A DNA stretch of 64,000 bases from Undaria pinnatifida (lineage: Eukaryota > Sar > Phaeophyceae > Laminariales > Alariaceae). Positions within the stretch are counted from its first letter, which is position 1; every line of letters starts with the position of its first letter. Where the stretch lies: assembly GCA_012845835.1 (NCBI GenBank), contig JABAKD010000030.1, forward strand, positions 10,019,805 through 10,083,804, read 5' to 3'. This document shows positions 21,596-33,096 of this stretch, one piece after another. The position numbers and the translations under genes are program-made. Below the pieces are notes generated by a model. That model saw nothing but the letters and a program-made list of their open reading frames with translations. It ran no database searches and was not told the origin of the DNA.

Positions 21596-21842
21596 TTGGC
21601 CTTGAAAAGCCGGTAATTCCCTAATTTAGGTAGGAAATTGGCCGTTTTTACGTATGATAGGATGGCGTTTTATATTCGGGGTAGTCAGGAGACGGAGAGA
21701 GTCTTGCCTCCCGTCCCATCTTCGATTATGGTGGAAATAATGAAGGCCGCTTCTCTCCTGCTTTGAGCTACGAAAGTGAGTAACACCGGGGACATGCCCC
21801 CTTGGTCGATCTATAGGGATACTCTTTCTCACCCCTTGCAAC
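21596..21842 (+). repeat. Dispersed 250-bp repeat, copy 1
   Basis: Matches 44369-44622 along its whole length with scattered changes: ggccttgaaa, then ttttatattcggggtagtca, then gctacgaaagtgagtaacac, then ttggtcga. The copies differ by short indels and substitutions. It has no coding capacity and no clear Pol III boxes. Confidence 0.75.
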
Positions 21843-21884
21843 ATGACAAATGGCGCCTTCGTGCAGAACTGTAGCAGTGCCTCT

Positions 21885-23960
21885 TTTTTTGGGGGGGTGG
21901 GGAAAATGGGTTTTCTCCACCACCAACCAGGAAACTCAAAATCACCAGCGTTTTTTTAATTAGGTGCACAACGACGTTGGGCATCTTTAGTATTGTCAAC
22001 GAAAAACAATGATCTGTTGAATTACTGCCAGAAAATCATTTTTTCCTATTCTATAGGAAACGAAATCACTAATTTCCTACACAGGAAAAAAAGTGAAGTT
22101 CGGATTCACCCATGTGACACGGCCATATTGTTCTCGCTTGGCTCTCTCCGTATTTGCAAGGAGAAAAAAAAGTCGAAAATATTTTTTTTTGAACGAGGAG
22201 TAGGGATTATTTGCAAAATTTTACCAATCGGAACCAACCTTACTAATATCTAGTAATTTATTTCGAGGGGTCCAAATTTTCCAGGGTACTCCTCGGGAAT
22301 TTTCCCGTCACGGTTTTCCCGTCGTAATAGGCGGATACGGGACGGTAGCGGAATACCGTCAAAATTCGCGATACCGTATACCGCCAAAGTCGGTACCGTC
22401 AAAAAACGAGAATCCGCTTCCCGTTTAAAAAGTACCGTATTTTTCAAAACCGCCAAAAAAATACCGTCATGATGATGCAGTATCGTCAAAAAAGTACCGC
22501 CATGTATGTGCCAATACCGTCAGAACAGTTCCGGCATGACATGCATGTCTGTGAACTGCCGGTAGTCCAGTAGGTAGCGGGCACGCCGGTGAGTTTTTGA
22601 ACTGGAGTTCGATCGTCACTGTTGTCCTCTTTTTTTTTTTTTATAACTCCGAGTAATTTTTTTTATTTTTTTGTAGGATTTTTGGTTCAGTTGGTTGCGT
22701 TTCGGAAGAACCAGAACCTCCTCTGCAGCGAATTTCACCTGATCACATGTATCGTATGTTCGGTACCGGGTATAGGCGATACCGTCATTTTTCAGTACCG
22801 TGCAAAAGGTACCGTCAAAAAACGAGAAACCGTTTCCCGTTTTAAAAGTACCGTCATTTTCAGAACCGTACAAAAAACCCGTCATGATTCGCCGTACCGT
22901 ATACCGCCGAAATCGGTACCGTCAAAAAATGAGAATCCGTTTCCCGTTTAAAAAGTACCGTATATTTCAGAACCGTCAAACTTCGTACCGTCATCAAAAA
23001 CCGGTACCGAGGAGTACCCTGAAATTTTCACATCCCTACCCCTCGGTCAAAAAGTGATATTTTCGAAACAAAAAACGTTGTGTTTTTTCTAAAAATGGTT
23101 TCTGGCCGTTTTTCAACATATATACGATATGTAGTCTATATTTAAAAAAAATGAAAAATACACTTCAGCTGTGAGATCGACTATATGATGATTCTTTTTT
23201 GTGAGGGGACAAAGATTTGGTCAGGAGGTTTTTCCGTCTCGGCCTGAGTATGGGATTCTCGGAACTGGAATTTCTTGGTCAACCCGCTTCGTTCGAGCGC
23301 CGCCTTCGGAGGGCGGCTCCAACGCCCCTCGCCCTGCCTTAGCTGTTCTGCACGTCGACGTGAACGCGTATAGACACAGAATGAGACTGGCGAGAAGAGC
23401 GCAAAAAATCGTATTTGAACGGTACTCTCCAGTTATTCTTCGGATGGATGATGGATCTTGATGTATGGAAAGGTTGATAAAATCCCCCCCTCCCGCCCCC
23501 CTTTTGATCAAAATCAGGCCCCCACGTCCTTAAAAACTCCGCCCTCCCCTCACCGGATATTCGATTTACAAGATTCACTTAATAAACTGATGCATTTCCT
23601 TCCAGCAGCAGCTGTCAGATGCTGTCCCCCTCAGAAACGGGTTTTATAGTTTCCGCGCACAGACTGCCTTACGTCACCCTGTTGACCCTGATAGCTACAC
23701 TGTAGTTGCAAGGGGAGTCGCCGACCTATATCTTTAATGAGGACACACAACAACCCGTAATACGCGCGATCGGAGTATCACACACAGCTTGCAAAGATGA
23801 GTGTCGACAAAATATTCAATCTCACAGCTGGAGTGTGTTTTAATTTTTATAATATAACTTGCAAAGATGAGTTTCGACAAAATCTTCGATCTCACAGCAG
23901 GAGTGTATTTTCATTTTTCAGTATATAACTTGGCAAGACATTATTTTCAAATTGGCGTCA
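21885..23960 (-). repeat. G-tract family element on the minus strand, split by a nested inverted-repeat element
   Basis: Read on the minus strand, 23935-23445 matches module A at 27290-27650 (cagctgtgagatcgaa, then ttgcaagctgtgtgtgatac, then aaactataaaacccgtttct), and 21995-21885 matches 28015-28130 (agatgcccaacgtcgttg). The order is conserved, so these are the two ends of one element with the 785-bp element at 22262-23046 inserted. Near 23800-23935 the starting block is present twice in tandem. An inverted copy of the same starting block lies at about 23150-23180. Confidence 0.6.
22262..23046. mobile_element. Putative non-autonomous DNA transposon with TACCGT word array
   Basis: The ends are imperfect inverted repeats of about 40 bp: CGAGGGGT, a variable gap, then CAGGGTACTCCTCGG on the left, and the same pieces inverted on the right. 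Read inward, the right end contains TAGGGATGTGAAAATTTC, which resembles hAT-type ends. Inside are about fifteen exact TACCGT words and three copies of a roughly 95-bp unit (about 22368-22464, 22776-22880 and 22894-22990) containing cgagaatccg and tttcccgttt. There is no coding capacity and I found no target duplication. The hAT assignment is inference. Confidence 0.55.
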
Positions 23961-24744
23961 TAATTCGCCCCAAAAACGAAGAATACTTATTGAAAAAAAA
24001 ATCCCCATAATTAGTATGGCATTTGCTTATTGAATTTCGGTGACACGTGCTTAGGTACATGGATAGACGAGGCACGCGTATGCATGACTAAAACGAGGAA
24101 GTAGTGATTAGGATTACTACGCCAGAAAAAAGCCACACATCAGCATCAGGAGTGGCTACGTCTCCGGCCTCGAGGGTGGTATCATATGAGTTCGGGCACA
24201 TCGACATAGTTTGTACTCGTGCAAGTACTATAGGTACGAGTAAGAACACACATGTGCACTGACTGATTATCTATTATTGCACACACGCTTTTTGTCTGAT
24301 TCATAGCATGGATGGGGAGGGTGTACAAAAAAACAGGGAAACCTTTTCGACATACATACATGAAAAACAAGGGGGTAATCGTTCCTGTTGTTAAGCGGCG
24401 CCACGCAAAGATCCTAGTTGTAACAGAGTAGACCGTATCCACGTACGAAACCAGTGGCATGCATTCGTCCCGGTATCGCTCGGCGGGTGGTTCTTTTCCC
24501 CTAGAAGACTCTGTGGAGAAGTTCTGTGGAGAAGTATAGGCGGTGTGGAAGGGGTGCTTTATTGTTGCTGTGGTGCCTTTGTCTCTCCATTCGTTACTGT
24601 TTTGATCGTTTGCCGTGGCCAACTGGAAAAGCGGTCGTGTTGGTACGTACCTGACAAAAAAAAATGTGTTGCTTCCTACTTGACGTGCTCCTTGCTGCTG
24701 GTTGCTGATTGATCATCTCTAGTGAGTTACATAGAGAGCGCCGG
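23961..24744. other. No gene recognised
   Basis: Contains a 146-codon minus-strand frame (24182-24622) that matches no family and has no domain-like features. Nothing else could be supported. Confidence 0.35.
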
Positions 24745-25065
24745 TCGCCCCGGTGGTCTATCTAGTGGTTACTCTCGCATACTACTATCGTTGGTCCTTA
24801 AGTTAACATTACCACCGTTGTGAGATTTTTTACATTTTTTGCAGAAATGCAAAATAGGATCAACTAACTATTGCTGAGAACGCCTAGCAGCGTGGGTTGA
24901 TACAATTCGACGCGAATCGACAAGGGAAGAAATTGCTGAATTATTCTCGCGATAAAAATTAAGGCATGTACCGTACGTAGTGGCGGGGGGGCAGAAGGGC
25001 CCGCTATGTTACCCCTGATCTGATATATAGTACTCTACTGGGAGGGAGGGCGAGGGTAGTGCGAG
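24745..25065 (+). repeat. Possible tRNA-derived SINE, copy 2
   Basis: An A-box-like ggtggtctatctagtggtta (near 24752) precedes the body shared with 17668-17830 (acaattcgacgcgaatcgac at 24902). The B box is not recognisable here. Spacing between head and body differs from copy 1, so the copies are diverged or partly rearranged. Confidence 0.35.
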
Positions 25066-25967
25066 GACAATGAATGGGATGGAAAATCAACTGATACAAC
25101 ATCGTGGACAGCTTTTCAGACAAGCTACACCAACAAGTATTACAGCAGTACAGTGGGGGTATTCCGATTCAAAATCACCCTGTGACAAGTCGGAACAGGC
25201 GCTCATTGCTCTTTTTTGAGTTGTGGGCAATATGTGGCTGTTGTACGCCGGGACATGGCGATTTGACAGTTCTTATTATGTCCCGAATGCTTTTATCTTT
25301 GAAGCCCTGGGTACCAACGGTATAGATTCATCCTGAGGTCGAGCGTTTTGTACGAATTGCGGTCACATAGCGAAGTTTAGCCCTACTCGATCGAGTAGTA
25401 GTATGCAAGAAAACCCACGAAAATGTTAGCGAGCTTAGGTTTTACCCAATAAGCAAATTATAACGGCATTTCCAGCAAATGTTTTCGGTGTCGCATAAGC
25501 CACAAAGACGTGATTATGGTATTCCATGATTATTCTACTATAACGCGAGTCCATCATGTGCAGTGGTTCGGCCTCATTTCAGACTTTTTCGGCGGTTATT
25601 ATGCTCGAGTTGTGCCAGTTTTTAGTCCCATTTATTATGTCGTTTTGATTTGAACACCTCATTTTTGTTTGAAATTGTACTTATAACCGAGCAGGCCTGA
25701 ATACTGGATACAAATCGCTCTATAATTCGCCCATTCATATTGGGTTTCGTGCTGTTGTTGATGTTCAAGTGTTTATCTCATCCTCATTTTGAGCGTTCTT
25801 GCTCGGCACGCCAACCTGATATGGTCTGAACATCGTCTTTTAGTGCGACCTATCATGCAAATAGCTTGTCGAATTGCATTCGCATTGCAAACGTTTGCTG
25901 AATACGGAAGTATACGAGAAAACCCGAGTCGATCGAAGCAATTGTGAGCTTATTGGGCCAAAGCCTA
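25066..25967. other. No gene recognised
   Basis: About 900 bp of AT-richer sequence without credible open frames, RNA genes or repeats. Confidence 0.4.
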
Positions 25968-26600
25968 CCAGCCAATCACGAACAAGCCAATGGGGTCGGG
26001 GTTGACACGCCGTGCGGGGAGGTATCGACCCGGGAAATCATCGTTATAGTTCCCGCGTTGTTGGAGCTGTAGAGATTCGGAGGATTTATGAACCCGGGAT
26101 GGGGCCCTATCTCCCCCGTGTGCGACGGAACTGCATCCCATTGGTTGGTGAGCCTCCATCATCCTCCTATAGGGTGGGGCGACGCCGTGGAGCTCGAACC
26201 AATCAGCGGTTTTAGCCTACGGAGTTGGGGTTCCCACACCGTGAGGGGCGGTGACGACCCGAGAGAAATCGGTTTTATTGCCGGTTTTTCTAACTTTTAG
26301 ATATATAGAATGACCTCCGGACCGGGGATGGGACCATATCGTCTCCGGGTGGAGCTGGATTTATAATTTACGGCCCCCAGCCAATCAGAGATCGACCGGT
26401 AGGTGGGTGGGGTTGGGGATTATTTCCACGTTGTGCGAGGAGGTATCAATCCTGGTGATATCCGTGTTCGTTCCCGGGTTGTCGGAGTTGTATATGTATA
26501 TATATGTAGATAGATTATGATCGTGGGATGGGACCCTATCGTCCCCAGATATGATGGGTAATTTCTGCACGATCCCCGGCCAATGAGCGACCAGCAATCA
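25968..26600. repeat. Three diverged tandem units of about 180-230 bp, each starting at a CCAAT word
   Basis: Units start near 25970, 26199 and 26380, each with ccaatca; a fourth start, gccaatgagc, lies at 26578. Each unit then has a ggggttgr word, a gtgmgrgg word, an aggtatcra or equivalent block, a cccgggttgt or related block, and gggatgggrccmtatc (26097, 26325 and 26526). The shared order with heavy divergence marks an old tandem array. Confidence 0.65.
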
Positions 26601-27284
26601 GACAAGAAGTCATACCAAGAACTATATATATAGATATATATAGATATATTTTCGTCTCAAACTCGAGCCTGAAATTCTTAACAGCTCAATTTTTAGTGCA
26701 GTGCTATCGCGTACAATACTAATACTCTATCTACCAGATAGCAGCAAGTAGCAGCAATATAATAGCATTCGAGGTGAATTGAATGGCAAAGGCAGCGATA
26801 CCGTGTTTCACTCTTAGAAAACCGTCGGCAAGTCTCTCCACGATCATAATATACACACACAGACAGTCGATCTGCGAGCATCTAGATAATACCATGCATG
26901 GTGTAGCAGAAGCTGGCTCAGTGCGTGTCTCTCAGTGGCTACGTAGAAAACATGCCGCATGCATTGTCACCCCCTTGCTGGCCCTGGATGCTTGGTCAAG
27001 TCAAAACATCTAGGAACGCGCTCGAAACGTCTCTTCGTGGCCAGACTAGAGGGTCAGTCTGCGTGGGCTCGGAATCAGATTCACGCAACAAACGGCAAAA
27101 GTAAGTAGTCCACTGTTAGTCTATATCGATATCTTGGCATTACGTTACATTATACACGCGTAGACTATGTGTTGTGTGGTAACGGTATTAAATCGAACAA
27201 GTCGAAGTGCTGCCCTGCCCTGCCCGGAGCATGGGTGCCGGCAAATACCGGCACCCATGCGGAGCCCTTGCATATATCATTATT
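26601..27284. other. No gene; short AT microsatellite
   Basis: An imperfect atatatagat repeat lies at 26621-26650. At 27214-27264 an inverted pair around ccgagcatgggtgccgg could form a hairpin (cgggtgccgg-type arms). No credible coding frame. Confidence 0.35.
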
Positions 27285-28130
27285 TTTATAAAAAATGAAA
27301 ATACACTCCAGCTGTGAGATCGAAGATTTCGTCGAAACTCATCTTTGCAAGCTGTGTGTGATACTCCGATCGCGCGCATTACGAGTTGTGTGTCCTCATT
27401 AAGGATATAGGTCGGCGACTCCCCTTACAACTACAGTGTAGCTATCAGGGTCAACATGATGATTTTAGTCAGTCTGTGCGCGGAAACTATAAAACCCGTT
27501 TCTGAGGGGGACAAAATCTGACAGCTGTGAAGGGAAATGTATCCTTTTATCAAGTGAATCTTGTAAGTCGAATAACCGGTGAGGGGGGTGGGGCGGAGTT
27601 TTGAAGGACGTGGGGGCCTGGTTTTGATCAAAAGCGAGCGGGTTTGGAGGGGGGGGGGGGGGGGGGGGAAGGGGGCAATTTGTGCATGTAAGCTATAAAT
27701 CCTTTCGAGGGGATAAATCTGACGGTTTGGGCACCAGTATATTATTGGGCGCGGGGGGGGGGGTTGGGGCGGGGGGGGGGGGGGGGGCGTGTGGTGCAGC
27801 TCAATATGTGCCTGGAAACTATACATTATTTTGAGGGGATAAATGTAACGGTTTTGGAAATAATACATCAGTTTATCGTGTGTATCCTGGGGTAAGTCGT
27901 ACAATCAGTGAGTAAAGAGAGGGTGGAGTGTTCGAGGGGGTGGGGTTGGGATGGGTTGGGGGGGAGGTGGGGTGTGTGGGGACGGGGGGGGGGGCGGGAG
28001 GAAGCGCTATTTTGTGTCGACAATGCTGTAGAATAAAAGATGCCCAACGTCGTTGCGCACCTAATAAAAACAAACGCTGGTGAATTTGAGCTTCCCTGAT
28101 GATGGAGAAAGTCAATTTTCCCCAACCCAA
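27285..28130 (+). repeat. G-tract repeat family, long copy
   Basis: Module A (27290-27650) is followed by G runs (20 G at 27649-27668 and others) that separate related modules, each with an aactataaa or equivalent block, a gaggggataaa block, a tgacggttt or equivalent block, and an aataatacatca or related block. The end (28015-28130) matches 21885-21995 inverted. Homologous to 61650-62220, 29285-29935 and the minus-strand copy at 21885-23960. The long proline-rich frames on the minus strand (for example 27431-27904) come from the G runs and are not genes. Confidence 0.75.
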
Positions 28131-29279
28131 AACAAAAAGAAGAGCTAATTACAGTGATGGACACCATAGGATCAGTGGCGTTCTCCCTCCTATCATTCGT
28201 TCGTCTTGAGATTTCGTTTTTTCCGTGGATCGGCTCTTGCTCTTTTCCGGTGACAACTCAATCGCTGAGGTACTCTTCCCTCCCGGCGGCGACCACAACA
28301 ACAGTGAGACGGCAAGGGCCTCCAGGCAGTCACCGTGCGCGCGACACATGGGCGGCACCCTTGGTCTTCGCGCACAAAATGCTTCATTTTAGAGCTCTCT
28401 GCTCTTCTTTGCGATGCAAGATGGTTTGGTCGCTCGGCACACATCACATCCAGCAGACGATGCGGCACCCAGGAGAAATGCTCTTCGGAAACAGGGTTGC
28501 CTGAGCTAGGACGCCCGACAAGCCTTTTGGTAGTCCGCCCTCCGCCAGTTGCCACGCAACTCTGCAGAGGAGCCGAACCAAGCCTCAACCACCAGACTTG
28601 TTCGCTCCGCGCCTAGCCAGCAAGTTGCAAAATTGCCAGCCTCGCGCTAAGCATTTTCCTGCACAGCTCCGCGAGCAGCCAGCACAAGCCGCAGCAGCAC
28701 TCTCCGACGTCCTTTCTTTATGTTGTGCTTCTATCCCCGGGCATATGCGAAGCATACTGAACACTTTTAGGAGTATCAGCGACGGACAAACCGCTTTCCG
28801 AGGGCTTTATCGGACATCGTACAACTTTGCCGAAGGAGCCAGACCGACCTTAGCGGGACCTCCTTGGACTGCCGACACTGGGCCAGGATGACTTATTGCC
28901 TCAGCTCCTGAGCCCGTGCCTGGTCCCCTCCGGTTGCACCCTCCAGACAACAGGCGGCTCTCGCGTTTTTTTTCAATATATATGAGTACTAGCCTACAGA
29001 CTGGTGTTATATGGGTCTCAGTACAGGTGCCGACTTCTGGTACTACCTTGAAAGTCGGACAGACTGCGGTATCTTTTCTATTGAAAAAATATTTAGTACG
29101 TCAAATCCTGGGTGAATAATTCGACGTCTCTCAAATCCCATCAAAATCCACTGCAGTCCATGCGACTCCACCACTGACACCCTCCGCTGCTGTGCATGTG
29201 CCCCTTGCAAGGAAGGCTCGATTTTTTTTCCTCTTGGCGCTCCCATGCCACAGGACTTGAATTTAGTGAACGCTGTGTA
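28131..29279. other. GC-rich unique stretch, no gene recognised
   Basis: Between two repeat copies, 28150-28900 is GC-richer than its surroundings and has overlapping frames on both strands (28154-28504 plus, 28193-28588 minus, 28598-28891 plus). None resembles a known family. It could be decayed coding sequence. Confidence 0.3.
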
Positions 29280-29284
29280 TATTA

Positions 29285-29935
29285 AAAAAAATAAATTACA
29301 CTCCTGGACCAGCTGTGAGATCGAATATTTTGTCGACACTCATCTTTGCAAGCTGTGTGTGATACTCCGATCGCGCGTATTACGGGTTGTGTGTCCTCAT
29401 TGAGATATAGGTCGGCGACTCCCCTTGCAACTACAGTGTAGCTATCAGGGTCAATCATAGGGTGATGTTAGGCAGTCTGTGCGCGGAAACTATAAAACCC
29501 GTTTCTGAGGGGGACAAAATCTGACAGCTGTGGAAGGAAATGCATCAGTGTATCAAGTGAACACTGTAAGTCGAATAACCGGTGAGGGAGGGGCGGAGTT
29601 CTTAAGGACGTGGGGGCCTGATTTTGATCAAAATGGGGGCAGGGGGGGGGGGGGCGGGGGGGGGGGGGGGTGAGGGCTTTAGTCGCATAGATGTTGGGGT
29701 TTGCTTTACGCGTGGTGCTAGTTCTAGGCGATGGTGCGGGTGGTGGCGAAGGAGGGGTCGTTGGGGGCGGGGGTGGGTGGGAATTGCAGCAGCGGCATGG
29801 ACGGCTCTAAAGCGATAGCGAGGCGATATCCAGGGCGTGGAAGTGTTTATTACTCTGGCGGATTTCGATATTATTAGGTGGGGCGTTCAGGCAAGAGAAA
29901 GCGAAGAAAAAAAAGTAAAAAAAAGGGGCGGGGGG
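29285..29935 (+). repeat. G-tract repeat family, copy with module D
   Basis: Module A (29300-29640) is followed by G runs at about 29640-29670, then a module with ctttacgcgtggtgctag, ggcatgga, gtgtttatta and tggggcgttc that matches 62280-62470 and, inverted, 11200-11392. It ends near 29935 in another G-rich tract. Confidence 0.7.
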
Positions 29936-30214
29936 GAGAGTTTCCAAGAGGTTTAGGTCACATATAGACTGATATATATAGAACGCTGTGTATATGTGCT
30001 GGCTTCTTCTGTCGCACGGTCAGCGTGGGGGTTGCCCTTCATCTTGGAACGCAGATATTAATACTAGTTTCCTGTATGGGCACAGCAGCGATATTACAGC
30101 ACACTGCACTGCTATCGACGTGGCCGACCCTTCATAGTGCGGTCGGTGTGTATCGATATTTTCAGCTGTTCAGGCGTTGTGCTGTATTTCTACTTCTTGC
30201 TGACATTACATATG

Positions 30215-30503
30215 CTACCCTTCACGATGCTGTTAGGGTCATTGCTGGCATTTTTTTCTGCAGATGTCAGGACAGATACTCGCCGTTACAATGCGATTGA
30301 TACAGTTAGCGGAGACGCTGTGATTTGTACTACAGACGTGGTGCTGTCTTTCTACTGCTGTTAGTACATGTGCTGCCCTTCACGATGCTGCTAGCGTCGA
30401 TGCTGGCGTTTTTTCTGCAGATAGATATCAGGACAGACACCGTCCGTTACAATGCGGTTGATTCAGTTAGCGAAGATGACATGTATGTGCTGTCTTTCTA
30501 CTA
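30215..30503 (+). repeat. Two tandem copies of a roughly 155-bp repeat, also present near 38626
   Basis: Units at 30215-30372 and 30373-30503 share ttcacgatgctg, tttttctgcag, tcaggacaga and gtgctgtctttctact. The unit recurs at 38626-38782. One reading frame stays open across unit 1 and its distant relative, giving LAFFSADVRTDT, then DxVSGDA, then the same C-C-stop end. The protein resembles nothing I know, and conservation of the DNA explains the shared frame. Confidence 0.65.
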
Positions 30504-31118
30504 GACATATTTTCAAGTCAGTATTCACGTATAATTTGAGTTTCTGGATTTTCATTGCAAATACCAAATTCGTCGATGAAGCGCCAAATTCGATTAATTT
30601 TTTCAAAGCCATTAGAGTGTTTGCGAAAATACGTTTCTAAAAATTTACTTGCCTTCCGCTAAAAAAAGTGAATTGCCTTCCCACCGAGTTTTTGGTGTGT
30701 TTGCGCTAGCGGTAAACAAAATCCTGCAGGCGACGCCTCCGAAATTTAGTAGGGAAACGGGGATGTGCGCGATTGTAATATACGTACGAGTACAGCAGCA
30801 GCAGTACGAATACTCGTAGTATTATACGATATACGAGTACTCGTTGTACGTACTCCAGTCTCGAGCCTCTCGTTTCAGGTGCAGCAGTACCTGGAACACG
30901 GTACATGCAAGCACCCAATAGACTACAAATCAGAGGTATGGCGGTCTGTCTCGCGCGTAAAAAACTCCTTGTGAGCAGGGACTACCTCATTACACGTGCT
31001 ACAAGCAGAGCAACGCCTTCCTCATGCGACGGAAGGGAAGGCGAAGCGCAGTTTCCCCATGGAACGTGGACCTGTTATTGCGAAGCACCACCCTGCGAAG
31101 AATCCGCAGTGAACGCAG

Positions 31119-31160
31119 CGGTTTAGGGCAGAGGAGTTTCTGCTCCTCTGCCCTAAACCG
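31119..31160. other. Perfect 18-bp stem, 6-nt loop hairpin
   Basis: The arm cggtttagggcagaggag (31119-31136) is followed by the loop tttctg and the exact reverse complement (31143-31160). Eighteen uninterrupted pairs are very unlikely by chance. It could be a structured RNA, a cruciform, or a recent inverted duplication; nothing nearby decides between these. Confidence 0.9.
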
Positions 31161-32280
31161 AAAGTCATGCCACGCTTCAGTCGCGGTGATGTTGGAGAAG
31201 CGCGGTGGCTGCTGTCGCACAGATGGACCGATACGAGTCCTATCTTGCCAGATGCGGCACACGATAGCCGCAATCAAGGCGCGTGGTGTCGCTCTCTGCG
31301 TTGAGGCTCCTCTCCGCGTGCGTGCGTTCGACTCCGCCAGCTGCGAGAAGTTCACCACAGCTTGCAGCAAGCGCTGAACCCTTGGTCACGGACGCAGAGG
31401 GCAGCAACAGACGGTTCATCACCGGCCTGCTGCATATCTCTGATGTTACGCCTGCGCGTCGTGCTCAGGGTACTACCCTCTCAATCCTCCGTGCGTTCGT
31501 ATTAGTAGCTTGTGTTGTGTCGTGACAACAGCCGTGGTGCTTCAAACTGGTCCTGCTTAGGGCGCTATAGACCCTTGCAGAGGCGTTCTGCCTCGGACAA
31601 ATGCTCGGTGTGTTGTAGGCCAATGAAACAGAGAGACAAAATTTACCGTAACTTTTGATCAAAACCTACCTTCGACAAAGTACATTTTTGCCTTTTTTTC
31701 AAAAATTTACCGCAAATATTATTGCCTTCGGGACAATTTTTGAAGAAGTAAATTTCTAAAAACGTACTTTCGCAAACACTCTATTCATCATGGAAAAACA
31801 ATCACCATAAAACTCATTCCACGGGAAGAGTCCTTTCGGCCCTCTGCCTCCATCGGTGGCCGAAGTTGCACCTCTTGCAAGCTCGCGGCTGGATTTCTCC
31901 TGGCCAGATACGAAGCACGAGTAGCAGGACAGGAAATTTCGACCGGGACACGGGTGCTACCGACCGAGAAACGTTTGAGTTAATTGTGCAATGCAATTGC
32001 CTTACAATAATGCACTTGAAAGCTCAGGAGAATATACCCAATGCCGTAGTAAGGTATGATCAGCCTAAAACGCAATATGCCAAATACAAATGAAAATAAA
32101 AGCGGAACCTGGCACAACCCAAAGAAGGCTCTTCAACCGGGTACCCCGCCATGCCTGGATCGTCAATTACGTGTCTTTTACTGCTGCTTGCTGCTCTTTC
32201 CACCAATATTTCAGTGCAGGACGTACAGTACTAGTAGGGCCCGCGGTCTCTCTTGGCGGCCGGCCCCACCAGACCGAGCG

Positions 32281-32305
32281 TCGATGGAGCTGGCAGCTCC
32301 ATCGA
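32281..32305. other. 12-bp-arm palindrome
   Basis: tcgatggagctg, one central g, then cagctccatcga. It lies about 220 bp upstream of the copia insertion site. Function unknown. Confidence 0.85.
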
Positions 32306-32522
32306 GGCACAGCTACATCGAGGGACCGTCCGTTTTGGGCGTGCTCAGCGTACCTACTACTGCTGTTTTGGTCGAGGTCATAATGAGTGGAGGAGAACCG
32401 TGGGCCTAGCTGATAGACCGCGCCGAGGCACAGCCACTGGGTCAATCACACCGCCTCCTCGAATGCCCGACCCGTTGCGCTCAGCCTGGATGCCGAGCTG
32501 CCAACTCGGCGGAGCTCGGTCA

Positions 32523-32961
32523 TGTTCGATATAGCTTGTCTCAACGAACAAAGTAGGAACAACGATGGTCACGGAGGATCGTCCGACGTGGTATTGTCGG
32601 ATTACCCGACGGTGTATATAGCGGAATATTATAGCATGGGAAGGACACGTGGAATAGTTCTGAAGGTCCTCGTAGCCTGTTCCTGGAACCAATCTAGGAA
32701 CACGTGGAAATATGATAATGGAGTTCCTGTAGTATTTGGGAATTTGGAGGCTTTGAAAATATTGCCTGGTATGGAGCAAGATGGCTCCGCCCACTCGCCT
32801 CACTCCATCTCTTTCCCTCTTATCAGCATCCGGGACCAACTAATAAAGACATCTGTATACCATATTCTTCACACTGTGTGTTGCAGTGAAGCTCGCGGCC
32901 TGAGACTGGGCTGCTGCTGGGAGTACATTATTATTCTTCGCACAACCGATTTAATCCAACA
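32523..32961 (+). repeat. 5' LTR of the plus-strand copia element
   Basis: Begins TGTTCGATATAGC and ends ATCCAACA. A gctgctgctggg stretch has one more ctg than the 3' copy, which explains the 3-bp length difference. No primer-binding site complementary to a tRNA end is obvious in the bases that follow (cgttaacgtgagttc). Confidence 0.9.
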
Positions 32962-33096
32962 CGTTAACGTGAGTTCAATATTTGAATCGGAACAAGGCCT
33001 GGAAGTGAGCATGACCAAGAGGAGGCCGGCTCACAAAAAGTAGTAATTGTCTTGCTGAGATCATTGGTATTCCGACAAGATCGACTGGAAGAGCGG

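Larger units (their letters stand above)
30504..32517. other. No gene recognised; contains a perfect hairpin and a palindrome
   Basis: About 2 kb before the plus-strand copia element. Overlapping frames of 117 and 123 codons on opposite strands near 31000-31377 match no family. Features are a perfect 18-bp-stem hairpin at 31119-31160 and a 25-nt palindrome at 32281-32305. An agtacgag-rich inverted stretch lies at 30780-30855. Confidence 0.4.

Noticed and set aside
24182..24622. 146-codon minus-strand frame
   Set aside because: No recognisable domain, irregular composition, no neighbours or splice context. A frame of this length is expected by chance in 64 kb.
27431..27904. 157-codon proline-rich minus-strand frame and similar frames at 27868-28167, 62125-62376 and 62985-63206
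   Set aside because: They are translations of poly-G tracts; sequence between the tracts is a non-coding repeat shared by several loci.
31024..31377. Overlapping 117- and 123-codon frames on opposite strands as genes
   Set aside because: Neither resembles a family and both cross the perfect hairpin; they are mutual shadows in GC-rich sequence.
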